Assembly (NCBI RefSeq): GCF_937941905.1
Contig: NZ_CALDGS010000016.1
Span: forward strand, 1-30,697
Origin: an uncultured Mycolicibacterium sp.
GTDB taxonomy: Bacteria; Actinomycetota; Actinomycetes; Mycobacteriales; Mycobacteriaceae
Length of the DNA stretch: 30,697 nucleotides
Direction: 5' to 3'
The notes under the pieces were generated by a model. It was not told the DNA's origin. It searched no databases and was given only the letters and a program-made list of their open reading frames with translations. Shown here piece after piece: positions 8,013-15,388 of this stretch; the first letter of the stretch is position 1; each line of letters begins with the position of its first letter. The position numbers and the translations under genes are program-made.

Positions 8013-8732
8013 GTGACGATCGGTTATGACGAGGCGCTGCGCGAGCGGATCCGGGCCAACCTCGCCGGCCACCGGCGCCGGGTCGTCGACGACCCGAGCA
8101 AGCGGCACGCCGCGGTGGCGGTGGTGCTCGTCGACTCCCGGGCGGGGGAGGACCGCGTCGACCCGGCACCGGTGGACGACTGGATCGACGGCCGCGAGCT
8201 GCCCGACCCGAACCTGGACGGCCGGATGGTCGACGTGGCCGGCGGCGCGGCGTTCCTGCTGTGCCGGCGGGCCTCCCGGCTGCGGGCGCACGCCGCGCAG
8301 TGGGCGCTGCCCGGCGGGCGGCTCGACCACGGCGAGACCCCGGTCGACGCCGCGCTGCGGGAGATCTGGGAGGAGGTCGGCGTCGAACTGCCCGGCTCGG
8401 CGGTGCTCGGCCTGCTCGACGACTACCCGACCCGCTCCGGCTACGTCATCACCCCGGTGGTGCTGTGGGGCGGCGGGCGGCTGGACCTGCGGCCGTCGCC
8501 GGAGGAGGTGGTGGCGGTCTACCGGGTCGGTCTGCACCAGTTGATGCGGCCGGACTCGCCCCGGTTCGTGCAGATCCCGGAGAGCCCGCGGCCGGTGGTG
8601 CAGGTCCCGCTGGGCAACGACCTGATCCACGCGCCGACCGGCGCGGTGCTGCTGCAGCTGCGGTGGTGGGGCCTGGAGGGCCGGCACGACCCGGTCGACG
8701 GGTTCGAGCAGCCGGTGTTCGCCTGGCGCTAG
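8013..8732 (+). CDS. NUDIX hydrolase, CoA-pyrophosphatase-like
   Basis: Protein of 239 residues with a complete Nudix box at about 102-124 (G-x5-E-x7-REIWEEVG), whose Glu residues bind the catalytic Mg2+. An N-terminal stretch (LRERIRANLAGH) and PTRSGYVITPVV downstream resemble the CoA/acyl-CoA diphosphatase branch (NudL/Nudt7 type). The substrate is inferred. GTG at 8013 is chosen because the much longer upstream frame is the shadow of the divergent helicase. Its TAG shares the bases CTAG (8729-8732) with the stop of the convergent thioesterase gene. A role in turning over CoA esters would suit the lipid-rich neighbourhood, but this is conjecture. Confidence 0.88.
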   Translation: MTIGYDEALRERIRANLAGHRRRVVDDPSKRHAAVAVVLVDSRAGEDRVDPAPVDDWIDGRELPDPNLDGRMVDVAGGAAFLLCRRASRLRAHAAQWALPGGRLDHGETPVDAALREIWEEVGVELPGSAVLGLLDDYPTRSGYVITPVVLWGGGRLDLRPSPEEVVAVYRVGLHQLMRPDSPRFVQIPESPRPVVQVPLGNDLIHAPTGAVLLQLRWWGLEGRHDPVDGFEQPVFAWR

Positions 8733-9643
8733 GGTTCCCGGCCGGCGCGCCGGTAGACGATGTCGGCGACCGCGCGGGCGTAGACCGTGCCGCCGGCGTC
8801 GGTCATGGTCGCCGACACCGTGGCCATCCGCCGGCCCGCCCGTTCGGTGGCGGTGGCCAGGGTGACCGGCCGGCCGTCGACGAGCGGGGAGCGGAAGTAG
8901 TGCACGGTCAGGTCGGCGACGGTGTAGTCGTCGCCGGGGCCGGTGTGGGCCTGCCCGGCCAGCGAGCAGGCCTGCCCGACCAGGGCGGCGATCACCCCGC
9001 CCTGGATGGCGCCGAGCGGGTTGGCCATCCACGGCTGCGGATCGACGGTGAGCACCGGCCCGGCCTCGGTGAGCCCCACCGACATCGCCAACAGCTCGCA
9101 GATCGGCCCGGCCGCCAGCTCGCCGCGGTCGATCGCGGCCAGGACCCGCCCGCCGTCCCAGCCCGGGTCGATCGGGGCGGGCACCGCTGCGGCGCTGCGC
9201 GGCACCGCCGCCGGGGCGTCGGCGAGCAGGGTTTCCCTGTCCAGCGCCTGCAGGGTTTCGCTGGTCCGGCCCACCCGCACCGCCCGGGCCACCCCGTTGC
9301 ACACCACCGCGCCGGATTCGCCGGTCACGGTCATCGCGGCGGTGCCGTAGGTGTCGTCGTGGTGGGTCAGTTCGGCGGTGGCGGTGAGCCGGTCACCGGT
9401 GCGCGGCGCGGTCCCGGCGGTCAGCGCCAGCCAGGCCTGCACGGTCGCCACCGGCTGCGGCAGGGCGTACCAGTACACCCCGCTGGTCACCGACTCGGCC
9501 AGCACCGCGTACGCCGGCATCTCCACCCGGCCGCGGTGGTCGACGACCGCCGTGCCGAGCCGTTGGTGCAGCGTCAGACGGTTGCCCTCGGGCCGCATGC
9601 GGCCCACCCCGAACATCGCTATCGGATCGGTTACCGAGTGCAC
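8729..9643 (-). CDS. Double-hotdog acyl-CoA thioesterase-like protein
   Basis: Protein of 304 residues with two hotdog-like halves. The C-terminal half carries the PaaI-type motif NPLGAIQGGVIAALVGQA and the strand pattern DLTVHYFRSPLVDGRPV; the N-terminal half (about 15-130) shows a weaker hotdog pattern ending in VVCNGVARAVRVG. It probably hydrolyses acyl-CoA thioesters in the cytosol. The start is GTG at 9643, set by GGCAGGA seven bases upstream; ATG at 9616 is a weaker alternative. It lies 23 bases downstream of the methyltransferase gene on the same strand, so the two are likely co-transcribed. It shares its stop-codon bases with the convergent NUDIX gene. Confidence 0.82.
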   Translation of the reverse strand: MHSVTDPIAMFGVGRMRPEGNRLTLHQRLGTAVVDHRGRVEMPAYAVLAESVTSGVYWYALPQPVATVQAWLALTAGTAPRTGDRLTATAELTHHDDTYGTAAMTVTGESGAVVCNGVARAVRVGRTSETLQALDRETLLADAPAAVPRSAAAVPAPIDPGWDGGRVLAAIDRGELAAGPICELLAMSVGLTEAGPVLTVDPQPWMANPLGAIQGGVIAALVGQACSLAGQAHTGPGDDYTVADLTVHYFRSPLVDGRPVTLATATERAGRRMATVSATMTDAGGTVYARAVADIVYRRAGREP

Positions 9644-9666
9644 GACGGTATCCTGCCCGGTCCGGG

Positions 9667-10533
9667 TCAGCCGAACTCCAGCAGGGTGTAGGCACCGCGG
9701 ATCCGGCGCACCAGCGGGGCCCGCCACAGCAGCGGGAACAGCGTGCCGAAGAACCAGCCGCGACCGCGCGGCATCGGCAGGTCGTGCACGGCGCGGATGC
9801 CGGGGATGGTCTCGGGCAGCCGGGCCAGCGCGGCCGGGGACATGCTGAACGGCATCGGCGGCACCCGGTAGTGCCGGGACGCCCGCATGCCGCGCTTGGC
9901 GAGCCGGGGGATGAGCACCGGCGGCAGGTCGAACACGAACCGCCCGCCCGGGAAGCGGGCGGCGCACTGCCGGATCAGGTCCAGCGACTCCTCCGGCTGC
10001 AGGTACATCAGCAGCCCCTCGGCGGTGATGAACACCCCGTGCTCGGTGTCGACGTGGTCCATCCAGGAGTAGTCCAGCGCCGACTGCGCGAGCGTGGTGA
10101 TGCGCTCGTCGGCGGGCAGCAGCCGGTTGCGCAGCTCGATGATCGGGGGCAGGTCGATGCTGATCCACCGGAACCGGGCGTGCGGCAGCGCGTCGGAGAG
10201 CCGCCAGAAGCTGGTCTGCAGGCCCTCGGCGAGGGCGACGACGGTGGCGTCCGGGTGCGCCTCCAGATAGGTGGTCGCGGCCCGGTCGAAGGCCAGCGCG
10301 CGCAGCGCCATCTCCTGGCCGCGGCGGCCGAACTTGGCGTAGTCGGCGTGGATCGCGTCGGCGAGCCGGATCGCCATCGGGTCGTCGATGATCGCCCGCG
10401 GATGGCGGGCCTGCTCGGCCCGGCCGTAGAGCGTCATCAGTGCGGTCTCGGAGACGCCGGTCAGTGCGCTCGCATCGATCCGGCCTGCGTCGGGGGTGTC
10501 CACGCCGTCCACGCTACCGGGGCGCGTCGGCAT
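9667..10533 (-). CDS. SAM-dependent methyltransferase, LCM/PPM1 (TcmP-like) family
   Basis: Protein of 288 residues resembling the leucine carboxyl methyltransferase fold. It has DDPMAIRLADAI near the N-terminus, the SAM-binding region VVALAEGLQTSFWRLSD (compare the usual VxLGxGLDTRxxR), the acidic strand end WISIDLPP, and the post-motif ITAEGLLMYLQPEE typical of the family. It may methylate a carboxyl or hydroxyl group of a small molecule; no substrate can be inferred. ATG at 10533 has GGAAG four to five bases upstream; GTG at 10512 or 10503 are alternatives. It is first in a likely two-gene operon with the thioesterase and is divergent from the SDR at 10574. Confidence 0.85.
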   Translation of the reverse strand: MPTRPGSVDGVDTPDAGRIDASALTGVSETALMTLYGRAEQARHPRAIIDDPMAIRLADAIHADYAKFGRRGQEMALRALAFDRAATTYLEAHPDATVVALAEGLQTSFWRLSDALPHARFRWISIDLPPIIELRNRLLPADERITTLAQSALDYSWMDHVDTEHGVFITAEGLLMYLQPEESLDLIRQCAARFPGGRFVFDLPPVLIPRLAKRGMRASRHYRVPPMPFSMSPAALARLPETIPGIRAVHDLPMPRGRGWFFGTLFPLLWRAPLVRRIRGAYTLLEFG

Positions 10534-10561
10534 GACACTTCCGGCCGCGGGTGTAAACGGC

Positions 10562-10567
10562 TACGGT
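10562..10567 (+). promoter_or_regulatory. Putative leaderless -10 element of the SDR at 10574
   Basis: TACGGT fits TANNNT and lies six bases before the ATG at 10574; no Shine-Dalgarno sequence is present. Confidence 0.45.
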
Positions 10568-10573
10568 GCGGCT

Positions 10574-11407
10574 ATGGGGCGTGTGGTGATCATCACCGGG
10601 GGTGCCGGCGGCATGGGGCTGGCCACCGCGAAGCTCATGGGCCGCGACCACATCCCGGTGCTCTACGACAACCGGGCCGACCGGCTGCGGGCGGCCGGAC
10701 GGGCGCTCGCCGAGCTCGGCATCGAGGCGACCACCGTCCACGGCGACGTCACCGACCCGGGCCGGGTGGCCGAGCTGTTCGACACCGCCGCCGGGCTGGG
10801 GGCGATCGCCGCCGTGGTGCACACCGCCGGGGTGAGCCCGAGCATGGGTGACGCCGAGCACGTCGTGCGCACCAACGCGCTGGGCACCCTGCACGTCAAC
10901 GAAACCTTCTACCGGCACGCCGAATCCGGCGCGACGATCGTCAACGTGGCCTCGATGGCCGCCCACCTGATTCCCGAGGAGCTCGTCCCGGTCGACGCGT
11001 ACGCGCTGGCCTTCACCGACCCGCGGCGGTTCGCCGCCGAGTTGGTGGCCGCCTGCGCCATCGGCGGGGACGCGGCCTCCGGGCTGGCCTACGGGATCAG
11101 CAAGCACTTCGTGAGGTGGTACAGCAGCGCGCAGGCCGAGCGGTTCAACGGCCGGGGCCTGCGCATCGTGTCGGTCTCGCCCGGCTCCACCGACACCGAG
11201 ATGGGCCGGCTGGAGGAGCGGGCCGGCGCCGGGCAGATGGTGGTCGACGCCGCGGTGCCGCGCTGGGGCACCGCCGAGGAGATGGCCGAGCTGTTCGCGT
11301 TCTGCGCGAGTCCCCGCGCCGGCTACCTCACCGGCACCGACATCCTCAACGACGGCGGGGTGGTCGCCTCGGTGCGCGCGCGGGCCGGACGGGCCGCCGC
11401 GTCCTGA
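10574..11407 (+). CDS. Short-chain dehydrogenase/reductase with a mid-domain insertion
   Basis: SDR of 277 residues. The Rossmann motif is GGAGGMG (9-15), VHTAGVSPS stands near residue 82 in place of NNAG, NVASMAA near 124 supplies the Ser, and YGISK gives Tyr173 and Lys177. About 45 residues separate the Ser and Tyr, more than in most classical SDRs. This insertion resembles the one in 3-alpha-hydroxysteroid dehydrogenase-like members. C-terminal GTDILNDGGVVAS is typical. Substrate unknown, perhaps a steroid or other alicyclic alcohol. ATG at 10574 follows a TANNNT element by six bases. The AhpD-like gene lies 72 bases downstream with its own strong ribosome-binding site. Confidence 0.87.
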   Translation: MGRVVIITGGAGGMGLATAKLMGRDHIPVLYDNRADRLRAAGRALAELGIEATTVHGDVTDPGRVAELFDTAAGLGAIAAVVHTAGVSPSMGDAEHVVRTNALGTLHVNETFYRHAESGATIVNVASMAAHLIPEELVPVDAYALAFTDPRRFAAELVAACAIGGDAASGLAYGISKHFVRWYSSAQAERFNGRGLRIVSVSPGSTDTEMGRLEERAGAGQMVVDAAVPRWGTAEEMAELFAFCASPRAGYLTGTDILNDGGVVASVRARAGRAAAS

Positions 11408-11479
11408 GCGGCTGTCACAGATCGCGGCCCGTCGGTGTCGGAAGGGGTGAGACATCCGAAACGACACCGGAGGAAGACC

Positions 11480-11953
11480 ATGACCGCTCGACTCGATCTG
11501 CTGCACACCCGCGCCGGCGCCACCGTGGTGCGACACCTCGTCGCCGCGGTGCAGGCGGTGGCCGAATCGCCGCTGCCCCGAACCGTCCAGGAACTCGTGA
11601 AGATCCGGGTCAGCCAGATCAACGGCTGCGCGTTCTGCGTGGACATGCACACCAAGGAGGCCGCGCACGCCGGGGAGGATCCCACCCGGATCAACCTCGT
11701 CGCCGCCTGGCGCGAGGCCACCGTGTTCACCGACGCCGAGCGCGCCGCACTGGAACTGGCCGAACAAGCCACCCGCATCGCCGACGCCGCCGGCGGGGTG
11801 CCGGAGGGGATGTGGCGGGCCGCGGCCGCACACTACGACGACGAGGCACTGGCCGCCCTGGTCGGACTCGTCGCGATCATGAACGCGTTCAACCGCGGCA
11901 ACGTCGCGGTGGCGCAGCCCGCCGGCGACTACCGGGTGGGCCTGCCCGCCTGA
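11480..11953 (+). CDS. AhpD-like carboxymuconolactone decarboxylase-family peroxidase
   Basis: Protein of 157 residues. Glu38, Cys50-x2-Cys53 and His57 reproduce the spacing of the AhpD active site (Glu-x11-Cys-x2-Cys-x3-His). This suggests a thiol-dependent alkylhydroperoxidase rather than a lactone decarboxylase. GNVAVAQPAGDYR near the C-terminus matches the usual end of this family. ATG at 11480 follows a strong GGAGGA at 11469-11474. In actinobacteria these genes often sit beside ECF sigma factors (SigJ group); no such gene is seen here. Its TGA and the stop of the convergent LLM gene both fall in the palindrome TGAGCTCA at 11951-11958. Confidence 0.9.
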   Translation: MTARLDLLHTRAGATVVRHLVAAVQAVAESPLPRTVQELVKIRVSQINGCAFCVDMHTKEAAHAGEDPTRINLVAAWREATVFTDAERAALELAEQATRIADAAGGVPEGMWRAAAAHYDDEALAALVGLVAIMNAFNRGNVAVAQPAGDYRVGLPA

Positions 11954-11955
11954 GC

Positions 11956-12876
11956 TCAGGGCACGTTCGGCTTGATCTCCTCGATCACCCACCGCGCGTG
12001 GTCGAGGAACTCCTCGACGTCGCGCACCCGCGGGACCGGCACCGAGCTCACCGTCACCCCCTGCTCGGCGAGATAGCCGAGCCGGTCGATGATCTCGGCC
12101 GCGCTCAGGTCCGGCCGCGCGTGCGGGTCGTCGCGCACGGCATGGCCCTCGCCGACCCGGCGGGTGGCCATGCCGTGCACCACGTCGAAGGGGCGGCCGT
12201 CGTAGCCGGTCCGGGACTTCAGGAACGCCACCCGCTCGGCGATCCGCTCCGGCGGGGTGAGGAAGGTCCACCAGCCCGAGCCGAACCGTGCCGCCCGGCG
12301 CAGCGCGGCGTCGGAGTCCCCGCCGATCCAGATCGGAAGGTGGGGTTTCTGAACGGGTTTGGGTTCGAACGCGATGTCGGAGAAACGGATGTAGCGGCCC
12401 TCGAAGGCGGGCCGGTCGCTGGTCCACAACTCGACGATGGCGGCCAGGTACTCGTCGGCGATCCGGCCGCGCTCACCGAAGGGCACTCCGAGCAGTTCGA
12501 ATTCCCGCTCCAGCCAACCCACCCCGAAGGTCACCATCATCCGGCCGCTACTCATCCAGTCCGCGGTGGCCAGCGCCTTGGCCAGCACGATGGGGTGCTG
12601 CAGCGGCAGGATCGTGATGCACGAGTTGATCATGATCCGCTCGGTCGCCCCGGCCAGGTAGGCCTGGGCGGTGGTGGAGTGCAGGTAGTGCGGACCGGAC
12701 AGCTCCAGGTGCTCGATCGGCACGACGTAGTGCTCGGGCACGGCGACCATGTCGTAGCCCAGGGCGTCGGCGCATTTGACCATGCGGGTCTGGTCGGCGC
12801 CGGTGACCTGCGCCTCCCATGGCTGCGTCATTGCCCTCAGCCGCATCATGTGCGGCAGTGGAAAGACGAATTTCAT
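11956..12876 (-). CDS. LLM-class F420-dependent oxidoreductase
   Basis: Luciferase-like monooxygenase-fold protein of 306 residues. Visible family markers are ADALGYDMVAVPEHYVVP near residue 35, INSCITILPLQHPIVLAKALATAD near 85-105, MMVTFGVGWLEREFELLGVPF, and PKPVQKPHLPIWIGGDSDAALRRAARFGSGW near 170-200. Each resembles the TIGR03619-type F420-dependent group. It would transfer hydride between coenzyme F420 and an unknown substrate. ATG at 12876. It starts 12 bases after the stop of the mycofactocin-coupled SDR on the same strand. The two form an operon, probably under the TetR encoded at 13793. Confidence 0.9.
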   Translation of the reverse strand: MKFVFPLPHMMRLRAMTQPWEAQVTGADQTRMVKCADALGYDMVAVPEHYVVPIEHLELSGPHYLHSTTAQAYLAGATERIMINSCITILPLQHPIVLAKALATADWMSSGRMMVTFGVGWLEREFELLGVPFGERGRIADEYLAAIVELWTSDRPAFEGRYIRFSDIAFEPKPVQKPHLPIWIGGDSDAALRRAARFGSGWWTFLTPPERIAERVAFLKSRTGYDGRPFDVVHGMATRRVGEGHAVRDDPHARPDLSAAEIIDRLGYLAEQGVTVSSVPVPRVRDVEEFLDHARWVIEEIKPNVP

Positions 12877-12888
12877 TGCCGGGAAGGG

Positions 12889-13728
12889 TTATTTGAGCAT
12901 GCTGCCGGCGTCCACCGGCAGGGTCACCCCGGTGACGAACCGGGCCTCGTCGGAGGCCAGGAACAGCACCGCGTTGCTGATGTCGACCGGATCCACCCAG
13001 CCCACCGGCAGCACGTGCATGAACTGTGCCGCGGCCTTGAGATCGTCGACGGTGGGATCGGCGAGATCCGGCCGGAACAGCAGTTTGGTGGCCTCGTTCA
13101 TGAACATCGGGGTGTTGACGTTGGTGGGGTGCACCGAGTTCACCCGGATGTTGTGCGGGCCCAGCTCGACGGCGAAGGTGCGCATCAGGCCCACCACGCC
13201 GTGCTTGGCGGCGATGTAGTTGCCGGTGTGCGGGTAGGCCTTCAGCCCGCCCACCGAGCTGGTCAGGATGATCGACCCGCCGCGCCCGCCCGAGACGAGG
13301 TGCGGTACCCCGGCTTTGACGGTCTTCCAGACCCCGCCGAGGTTGACGTCGATCATCTCGGTCCAGTCCGTCTCGGTGGTCTTGTCCAGCGTCGCACCGC
13401 CGTTGCCGATGCCGGCGTTGGCCACGATGATGTCGAGCCGGCCGAGCTGTTCGACGCCGGCGTCCACGGCCGCCTTGAGCGCGTCGAAGTCGCGCACGTC
13501 GACCTCGGCGGTGTAGATGCGCCGCCCCAGGTTCTTGACCAGGTCCACCGTCTCGGCCAGGTCCTCCGGCGTCGACGGGGGGATCCGGCTGCTGGCGCTG
13601 ACCGGTCCGCAGATGTCGACCGCGATGATGTCGGCGCCCTCCTCGGCCAGGCGCACCGCGTGGCTGCGGCCCTGACCCCGTGCCGCGCCGGTGATGAACG
13701 CGACCTTGCCCTCGACCCGTCCGGCCAT
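12889..13728 (-). CDS. Mycofactocin-coupled SDR family oxidoreductase
   Basis: SDR of 279 residues. The signature TGAARGQGRSHAVRLAEEGA (13-32) and the insertion after DICGPVSASS that lengthens the cofactor region are features of the mycofactocin-coupled subfamily (TIGR03971 type), which keeps NAD bound and passes electrons to mycofactocin. Catalytic residues are Ser around 157 and Tyr171/Lys175 (NYIAAKHG). HPTNVNTPMF and FVTGVTLPVDAGSML near the end are also typical. The substrate is probably an alcohol or terpenoid-type compound; this is inferred. ATG at 13728 has GGGAGG about nine bases upstream. It is the first gene of the operon with the LLM gene, with a strong inverted repeat in its promoter region. 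Confidence 0.92.
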   Translation of the reverse strand: MAGRVEGKVAFITGAARGQGRSHAVRLAEEGADIIAVDICGPVSASSRIPPSTPEDLAETVDLVKNLGRRIYTAEVDVRDFDALKAAVDAGVEQLGRLDIIVANAGIGNGGATLDKTTETDWTEMIDVNLGGVWKTVKAGVPHLVSGGRGGSIILTSSVGGLKAYPHTGNYIAAKHGVVGLMRTFAVELGPHNIRVNSVHPTNVNTPMFMNEATKLLFRPDLADPTVDDLKAAAQFMHVLPVGWVDPVDISNAVLFLASDEARFVTGVTLPVDAGSMLK

Positions 13729-13749
13729 CTCGAACCGCCTCCCCGGAGT

Positions 13750-13765
13750 CTGATCGGTTGATCAG
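13750..13765. promoter_or_regulatory. Inverted repeat, candidate TetR operator of the mycofactocin-coupled operon
   Basis: CTGATC-GGTT-GATCAG is a perfect 6+4+6 dyad 22 bases upstream of the SDR start. The same half-sites recur in front of the adjacent tetR-family gene (14412-14427), which supports a shared regulator. Confidence 0.6.
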
Positions 13766-13792
13766 GAAGCGTGACAGTCGAAGGCGAAGGTG

Positions 13793-14395
13793 TCAACCGT
13801 TCCGGTCGCCGGACGGGCCGGCCGGCCGGTCGAGCCGACGGTCGATGAAGGCGCGCAGCTCGGCGTGGCCGAGGGACAGCCCGACGGCGTTCTCGGTGCA
13901 CAGGCTGCGGGCGGTCTGGGCGATCAGCATCGCGATCGCCACCGGCGGGTACTCGTCGAGGTCCAGGCCGCGCCGGCGCAGCGACAGGGTGGCCGCCGCG
14001 GTCTCGATGTCGCGCACCCGCTCGGCGTAGGCGCGCAGCTCGGCCCGGATCGCCTTGCGGTGGTTCGCCAGCGCCATGAACTCGGTGTGCAGCGCCGTCG
14101 TCGGCAGATCGCTGTTGATCTCCCACAGCGCGCGCAGCGGGTCCTCGGCGGTCAGCGCGGTGCGCATCCGGGTCAGCGCGGCCTCCGCCCCGGTGCGCAG
14201 CACCTCGACGAACAGGTCGTCCATGGTGGGGAAGTAGTAGTAGACCAGCGCCTGCTTCACCCCGGCCGCCGCGGCCACCCGCCGGGACGTCGCGGCGGCG
14301 TAGCCCTCCTCGCGCATGATCCGCGCGGTGGCCTCGATGAGGCGTTCCCGGGCGCCGCCCCGGGGCGACCGGAGCTCACGGCTCGTGCTCGGCAT
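13793..14395 (-). CDS. TetR-family transcriptional regulator
   Basis: Protein of 200 residues from the ATG at 14395. The N-terminal HTH is clear: RERLIEATARIMREEGYAAA, then TSRRVAAAAGVKQALVYYYF (37-56), with the YYYF element that starts the linker helix. The C-terminal ligand domain has a TARSLCTENAVGLSLGHAE stretch. A longer frame to 14419 would overlap its own -10 element. TAGAAT five bases before the ATG suggests a leaderless message, and a dyad related to that of the SDR operon sits directly upstream of the -10. It probably represses itself and the adjacent SDR/LLM operon; the effector is unknown, perhaps a substrate or acyl-CoA of that operon. Confidence 0.92.
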   Translation of the reverse strand: MPSTSRELRSPRGGARERLIEATARIMREEGYAAATSRRVAAAAGVKQALVYYYFPTMDDLFVEVLRTGAEAALTRMRTALTAEDPLRALWEINSDLPTTALHTEFMALANHRKAIRAELRAYAERVRDIETAAATLSLRRRGLDLDEYPPVAIAMLIAQTARSLCTENAVGLSLGHAELRAFIDRRLDRPAGPSGDRNG

Positions 14396-14400
14396 GGCGC

Positions 14401-14406
14401 ATTCTA
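14401..14406 (-). promoter_or_regulatory. Putative -10 element of the tetR-family gene
   Basis: TAGAAT fits TANNNT, five bases before the ATG at 14395; the operator dyad at 14412-14427 lies between it and the expected -35. Confidence 0.45.
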
Positions 14407-14411
14407 GCGTC

Positions 14412-14427
14412 CTGATCACTCGATCAA
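14412..14427. promoter_or_regulatory. Inverted repeat, candidate TetR autoregulatory operator
   Basis: CTGATC-ACTC-GATCAA keeps the TGATC-N4-GATCA core of the dyad at 13750-13765. It lies in the tetR/lysG intergenic region, just upstream of the tetR -10. Confidence 0.58.
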
Positions 14428-14433
14428 ATCGAG
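14419..14433. promoter_or_regulatory. Second, overlapping palindrome in the tetR/lysG intergenic region
   Basis: CTCGAT-CAA-ATCGAG is a perfect 6+3+6 dyad that overlaps the TetR-type operator by nine bases. It could be a site for LysG or for a second TetR dimer; the sequence alone does not decide. Confidence 0.4.
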
Positions 14434-14475
14434 CTCGCGGACCGAAACGCCCGGCCGGTGCCGGATGATCGAGCT

Positions 14476-15381
14476 ATGCATGTCGACACCGGGCCGGGCC
14501 TGGACACCCACCACCTCGCCGCGCTGGCCGCGGTGGTGGAGACGGGCAGCTTCGAGGCCGCCGCCCGGCAGCTGCACGTCACCCCGTCGGCGATCAGCCA
14601 GCGCATCAAGGCGCTCGAACAGCGGGTGGGGCAGGTGCTGGTGGTGCGGGAGAAGCCGTGCCGGGCCACCGCGGCCGGGCTGCCGCTGCTGCGGCTGGCC
14701 AAACAGACCGCGCTGCTGCAGGCCGAGGCGCTCGCCGAGAGCGCGGGCGGCGGGCCGGGCCACACCCGGATCGCGATCGCGGTCAACGCCGATTCGATGG
14801 CCACCTGGTTCACCGCGGTGTTCGCCGCGCTCGACGGCGTGCTGTTCGACATCCGCATCGAGGACCAGGACCATTCCGCACGGCTGCTGCGCGCGGGTGC
14901 GGTGATGGGCGCGGTCACCACCGAGCGCGCCCCGGTCCCGGGCTGCCGGGTGCGCCCGCTGGGCGTGATGCGCTACCTGCCGGTGGCCGAGCGCGGCTAC
15001 GTGCAACGGTATTTCGCCGACGGGTTCACCGCGAGGGCGGCCGCACTGGCCCCGTCGATGGCCTGGAACCGCGACGACGCCCTGCAGGACATGCTGATCG
15101 CCAAGGTGTTCCGGCGCCACATCGAACGCCCGGTGCACCACGTGCCCACCGCCGAGGGGTTCGGCGCGGCGGTGCGGGCCGGGCTGGGCTGGGGGATGTT
15201 CCCCGAACAGCTCGCCGCGCCGGAGCTCGCCGACGGCTCCTTCGTGCGGATCACCGACACCCATCTCGACGTGCCGCTGTACTGGCAGTGCTGGCGGGTG
15301 GACAGCCCCACCATCGCCGCGGTCACCGACGCCGTGGTGACCGCGGCGGCGGCCCTGCGCCGGCCGGGGCGGCGGCGGTGA
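14476..15381 (+). CDS. lysG: LysG/ArgP-type LysR-family regulator
   Basis: LysR-type protein of 301 residues. The winged HTH is at about 10-60: LAALAAVVETGSFEAAARQL, then HVTPSAISQRIKALEQRVG and VLVVREKPCRAT. The effector domain has IAVNADSMATWF, RIEDQDHSARLLR and WNRDDALQDML, all close to mycobacterial LysG (Rv1985c) as remembered. It should sense lysine or arginine and activate lysE. The ATG at 14476 is used; a GTG at 14458 is possible. In M. tuberculosis it is divergent from lysE. Here it is divergent from a tetR-family gene instead, and lysE is at 2699-3304. The 3' end faces the DUF35 gene with seven bases between stops. Confidence 0.92.
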   Translation: MHVDTGPGLDTHHLAALAAVVETGSFEAAARQLHVTPSAISQRIKALEQRVGQVLVVREKPCRATAAGLPLLRLAKQTALLQAEALAESAGGGPGHTRIAIAVNADSMATWFTAVFAALDGVLFDIRIEDQDHSARLLRAGAVMGAVTTERAPVPGCRVRPLGVMRYLPVAERGYVQRYFADGFTARAAALAPSMAWNRDDALQDMLIAKVFRRHIERPVHHVPTAEGFGAAVRAGLGWGMFPEQLAAPELADGSFVRITDTHLDVPLYWQCWRVDSPTIAAVTDAVVTAAAALRRPGRRR

Positions 15382-15388
15382 GCCCGCT

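Noticed and set aside
5532..8732. A very long plus-strand open frame opposite the helicase gene
   Set aside because: The part before 8013 is Arg/His/Gly-rich and is the antisense shadow of the helicase, which has all its motifs. Only the NUDIX part from 8013 is real.
9667..11407. Biosynthetic cluster from methyltransferase, thioesterase and SDR genes
   Set aside because: There is no synthase or core enzyme, and the methyltransferase and SDR genes are divergent; ordinary housekeeping-type genes are a simpler reading.
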